A stretch of DNA of 8,134 bases. Source: Pseudomonadota bacterium. Lineage in GTDB: Bacteria > Pseudomonadota > Gammaproteobacteria > Xanthomonadales > Rhodanobacteraceae. Of this stretch, positions 6,901 through 8,134 are shown piece after piece. Location: the NCBI GenBank assembly GCA_023430685.1, contig JAEYZH010000127.1, forward strand, positions 1-8,134, read 5' to 3'. The position numbers and the translations under genes were made by a program. Positions within the stretch are counted from its first letter, which is position 1; each line of letters begins with the position of its first letter. The notes beneath the pieces were generated by a model that saw nothing but the letters and a program-made list of their open reading frames with translations, was not told where the DNA came from and did no database searches.

Positions 6901-8134
6901 CCGGCGGCACCGGCTCCGAGGTCAGCTCGATGATGTCCTGCCACAACGCTTCCTCTTCGGCAGCGGCATTCGCGGGCGGGGCACCGACGGCTTCGACGGC
7001 GTCGCTGGCCCAGACGTCGGCCGTGTGCACGTCCGGCAGTTCGTCGCGCAACGCGACCATGCGGGCGACGAGGGCGGTCGAATCGGGCAGGTCGCTGCGC
7101 CCCGCCTCGAGGCGCGCCATCGCCTCGCGCGTGAGCGCAATGGTGTCGCGCAACGCGTCGATGCCTTCGGGTGAAGGTGGCACGCCGCTGCCGCGCAGGC
7201 GCTTGATGTAATGCTCGAGCGGTGCGAGCACGTTGCCGATGGCCGGGATCTCCACCATCGCGATCGCGCCATTGAGCGTGTGCGCGGCGCGCAGCAGCGG
7301 TTCGCTCGCCGGCACGATGGTCGGCTCGCAGCGCGCGAGGTAGTCGTCCATGACCCCGAGGTGGGCGGCGACTTCGCTCTGCAGGATGTCGAACAGCACG
7401 GGATCGATGTTCGGCAACGGGCCCGCGACGAGTTCGGACGCGGCACCGCTGAAGTCGGCTTCGCCCGCGAGGCTGCCGCTCGGTTGCACGGACGCATCCA
7501 GTGCTGGCGTCGCATCGTGGTCGACGCGCACGCGCCGGCGCACGGTGCGGCGCACCTTGCGCGTGCCGGCCGACGACGCGGGAACGCTGGCTTCCTCGCC
7601 GGCCGCGATGCGATCGGCGGTCTCCATAATCCCGCTGATGTTCGCGCGCCCGCCGTCCTCGCCGCGCAACGCGCCGAGCAGCACCGGGATCGCGTCGACC
7701 GCGTGCTGCACCAGCGCGACCACCGACGGGCTCGGCTGGATCGAGCGATCAAGTACGCGATTGAGCGTGTTTTCGACCTTCCAGCTGAACTCGCCGAGTG
7801 CGAGCGCGCCGACGAGGCGGCCGGAACCCTTGAGCGTATGGAACGAGCGGCGGATCGCCTTGAGTTCGTCGAGGTTGTCGGTCGCGCGCGTCCACAGCGG
7901 CAGCTGCTGGCGCAGGTTCGCGATCTCCTCCTGCACTTCCTCGATGAATACTTCGCGGATGTCGTCGTCGATTTCCTCGCCGGCGGCACCCTCGAAGCCC
8001 GCGACGACGACATCGTCGGCGGGGACTTCTTCCTCGATGACTTCCTCGATCTCGACCCAGCCATCGTCGGACGCTGCGTCCGCGCTGCCGTTCGTGCCGG
8101 ATTCGGCAAGACGCAACCCGGCGAGGTCCTGTTC
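3944..8134 (-). CDS. chpA: ChpA/PilL CheA-type hybrid histidine kinase (N-terminus cut by window edge)
   Basis: Central kinase of the type IV pilus chemosensory pathway: it autophosphorylates on HPt histidines and passes phosphate to PilG/PilH-type regulators. The frame is open to base 8134, giving 1396 visible residues (numbered here from 8134), so the TTG at 8116 is not the start. Order: HPt at about 57-155 (His99, HTLKGSGRLVG); HPt at about 240-345 (His285, HTLNGAIAMVE, Asn in place of the usual Lys); acidic disordered linker at about 390-600; HPt at about 600-710 (His646, HTLKGGARMAG); coiled-coil dimerisation region at about 785-965; ATPase with N box Asn974, DDGRGMD (1014-1020) and GRGVGMD (1065-1071); CheW-like domain at about 1105-1240; C-terminal receiver at about 1275-1396 with Asp1280/Asp1281, phosphoacceptor Asp1324, Thr1354 and Lys1376. 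P. aeruginosa ChpA has about 2470 residues and eight phosphotransfer-type domains, so more HPt domains are expected off the right edge. All catalytic motifs of the visible part look intact. Confidence 0.97.
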   Translation of the reverse strand, partial: EQDLAGLRLAESGTNGSADAASDDGWVEIEEVIEEEVPADDVVVAGFEGAAGEEIDDDIREVFIEEVQEEIANLRQQLPLWTRATDNLDELKAIRRSFHTLKGSGRLVGALALGEFSWKVENTLNRVLDRSIQPSPSVVALVQHAVDAIPVLLGALRGEDGGRANISGIMETADRIAAGEEASVPASSAGTRKVRRTVRRRVRVDHDATPALDASVQPSGSLAGEADFSGAASELVAGPLPNIDPVLFDILQSEVAAHLGVMDDYLARCEPTIVPASEPLLRAAHTLNGAIAMVEIPAIGNVLAPLEHYIKRLRGSGVPPSPEGIDALRDTIALTREAMARLEAGRSDLPDSTALVARMVALRDELPDVHTADVWASDAVEAVGAPPANAAAEEEALWQDIIELTSEPVPPVDPFVADVSAALAGFEVPPPPEISQPETPAVARDDVFEAMFGELAAAEAQADGDAEEDADAAPLMSYDEALSAFVEETAADDAVVEASDATTFDLEELDTPAEAGLDAAAEWAATETPDPVVPEVPEPVRFNEVEIAPPEPAFDAAPTESQVEAPAPTAAAKHVPASLDGPRSPPLADDPQPEGALDVADADDDLLDIFVQESADILDHADALVARLREAPSDRAPITGLQRDLHTLKGGARMAGLAPIGDLSHAMESLVDAVGEGRLEVNRAAVESLERGFDRLHVLVQRVAQRRAIAMPAHAIARFESLVGGIEPGAAEVSEAPAAESAPTPATTAAPEAPAAEQPQRPAPRHLATALEQEEVAHAPQEMIRVRSDLLDSLVNYAGEVSIYRSRLEQQISTFRFNLVELDQTVARLREQLRKLEIETEAQIIARYQREQHEEGVFDPLELDRFSQLQQLSRALGESVSDLVSIQNLLDDQTRQSETLLLQQSRVSSDLQEGLMRTRMVPFDSLVPNLRRTLRQAAHEVSKRAQLKVDGAHGEMDRNLLERMKAPFEHMLRNALAHGIESPEQREAAGKPAEGTVNIAVSRESTEVVLRVSDDGRGMDRDAIRRQAIERGLLKPGVELPDRDLYAFVLESGFSTARELTQLAGRGVGMDVVHNEIKQLGGSLVIDSTQGRGTTFTIRLPFTLAVTQAILVKLGESAYAIPMSSVQGVARIAREDLERRIAAGDPRHAYAGEEYAIYDLAQLLGLPRSRVASDETQVPLLMTRTGEQRAAVRIDGVIGSREIVVKSVGPQVSSIPGIFGATIMGDGSVVIILDLAPLVRRLAALRERIESGMEEAPTHFVGEPERATDAREKPLVMVVDDSITMRKVTTRVLERVDYEVLTAKDGLDALEKLQDNVPDLMLLDIEMPRMDGYELATYMRNDVRLRQVPIIMITSRTGEKHRQRALEIGVERYLGKPYQEDELLRNVQEVLRRERV
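3959..3962 (-). promoter_or_regulatory. Ribosome-binding site of chpB
   Basis: GAGG on the minus strand, seven bases before the GTG at 3951 and inside the last codons of chpA. It decides the non-ATG start, which otherwise has no nearby ATG alternative before the conserved ALLYETREGG segment. Confidence 0.6.

Noticed and set aside
4052..7174. Long plus-strand open frames (414, 270, 291 and 344 codons) opposite chpA
   Set aside because: They are compositional shadows of the GC-rich chpA codons: Arg/Ala/Asp-rich, no recognisable motif, and overlapping each other in different frames.
6922..8109. A 395-codon minus-strand open frame in a second frame within chpA
   Set aside because: Arg/Ser/Pro-rich translation with no motif, lying fully inside the HPt-bearing frame of chpA.
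8114..8116. TTG at 8116 as the chpA start
   Set aside because: The same frame stays open for six more codons to the window edge, and ChpA proteins normally have a long N-terminal region with further HPt domains, so the gene is truncated by the window.

Overview
The window is high-GC DNA (about 70% G+C by eye) with the codon use of a GC-rich gammaproteobacterium. XerD, an RDD membrane protein and the downstream end of a Pil-Chp chemosensory cluster lie close together. The protein sequences look most like the Xanthomonadaceae/Lysobacteraceae group (Lysobacter, Luteimonas and relatives). That taxon is an inference from sequence feel and gene content, not from a search. No mobile element, tRNA, rRNA, CRISPR array or phage gene was seen.

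Left part (1-1431): xerD lies on the minus strand and is cut at its C-terminal end by the window edge. It is divergent, across a 74-base gap, from a plus-strand gene for a small three-helix RDD-family inner-membrane protein. A 161-base convergent intergenic stretch follows (1432-1592), with one weak terminator-like hairpin for each direction.

Right part (1593-8134): three minus-strand genes, transcribed from right to left, form the downstream end of a type IV pilus chemosensory (Pil-Chp) operon. chpA (pilL) is a very large CheA-type hybrid histidine kinase that enters from the right edge. chpB is a CheB-type methylesterase with a degenerate N-terminal receiver-like domain and a long acidic linker; its GTG start overlaps the chpA stop by 8 bases. 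chpC is a CheW-like adaptor, 97 bases after the chpB stop.

In the well-studied Pseudomonas aeruginosa system, a PilJ receptor signals through CheW-type adaptors to ChpA. ChpA phosphorylates the PilG/PilH response regulators, which tune type IV pilus extension, retraction and twitching. ChpB demethylates the receptor and ChpC is an accessory adaptor. The visible genes fit that scheme. pilG, pilH, pilI, pilJ and the chpA N-terminus would be expected beyond the right edge.

I see no clearly new system. The most unusual parts are the long acidic linkers in ChpA and ChpB, with recurring short hydrophobic motifs (notably Leu-Asp-Trp-x-Leu), an altered phosphotransfer motif in one ChpA HPt domain, and the non-standard ChpB active-site motifs and pseudo-receiver.
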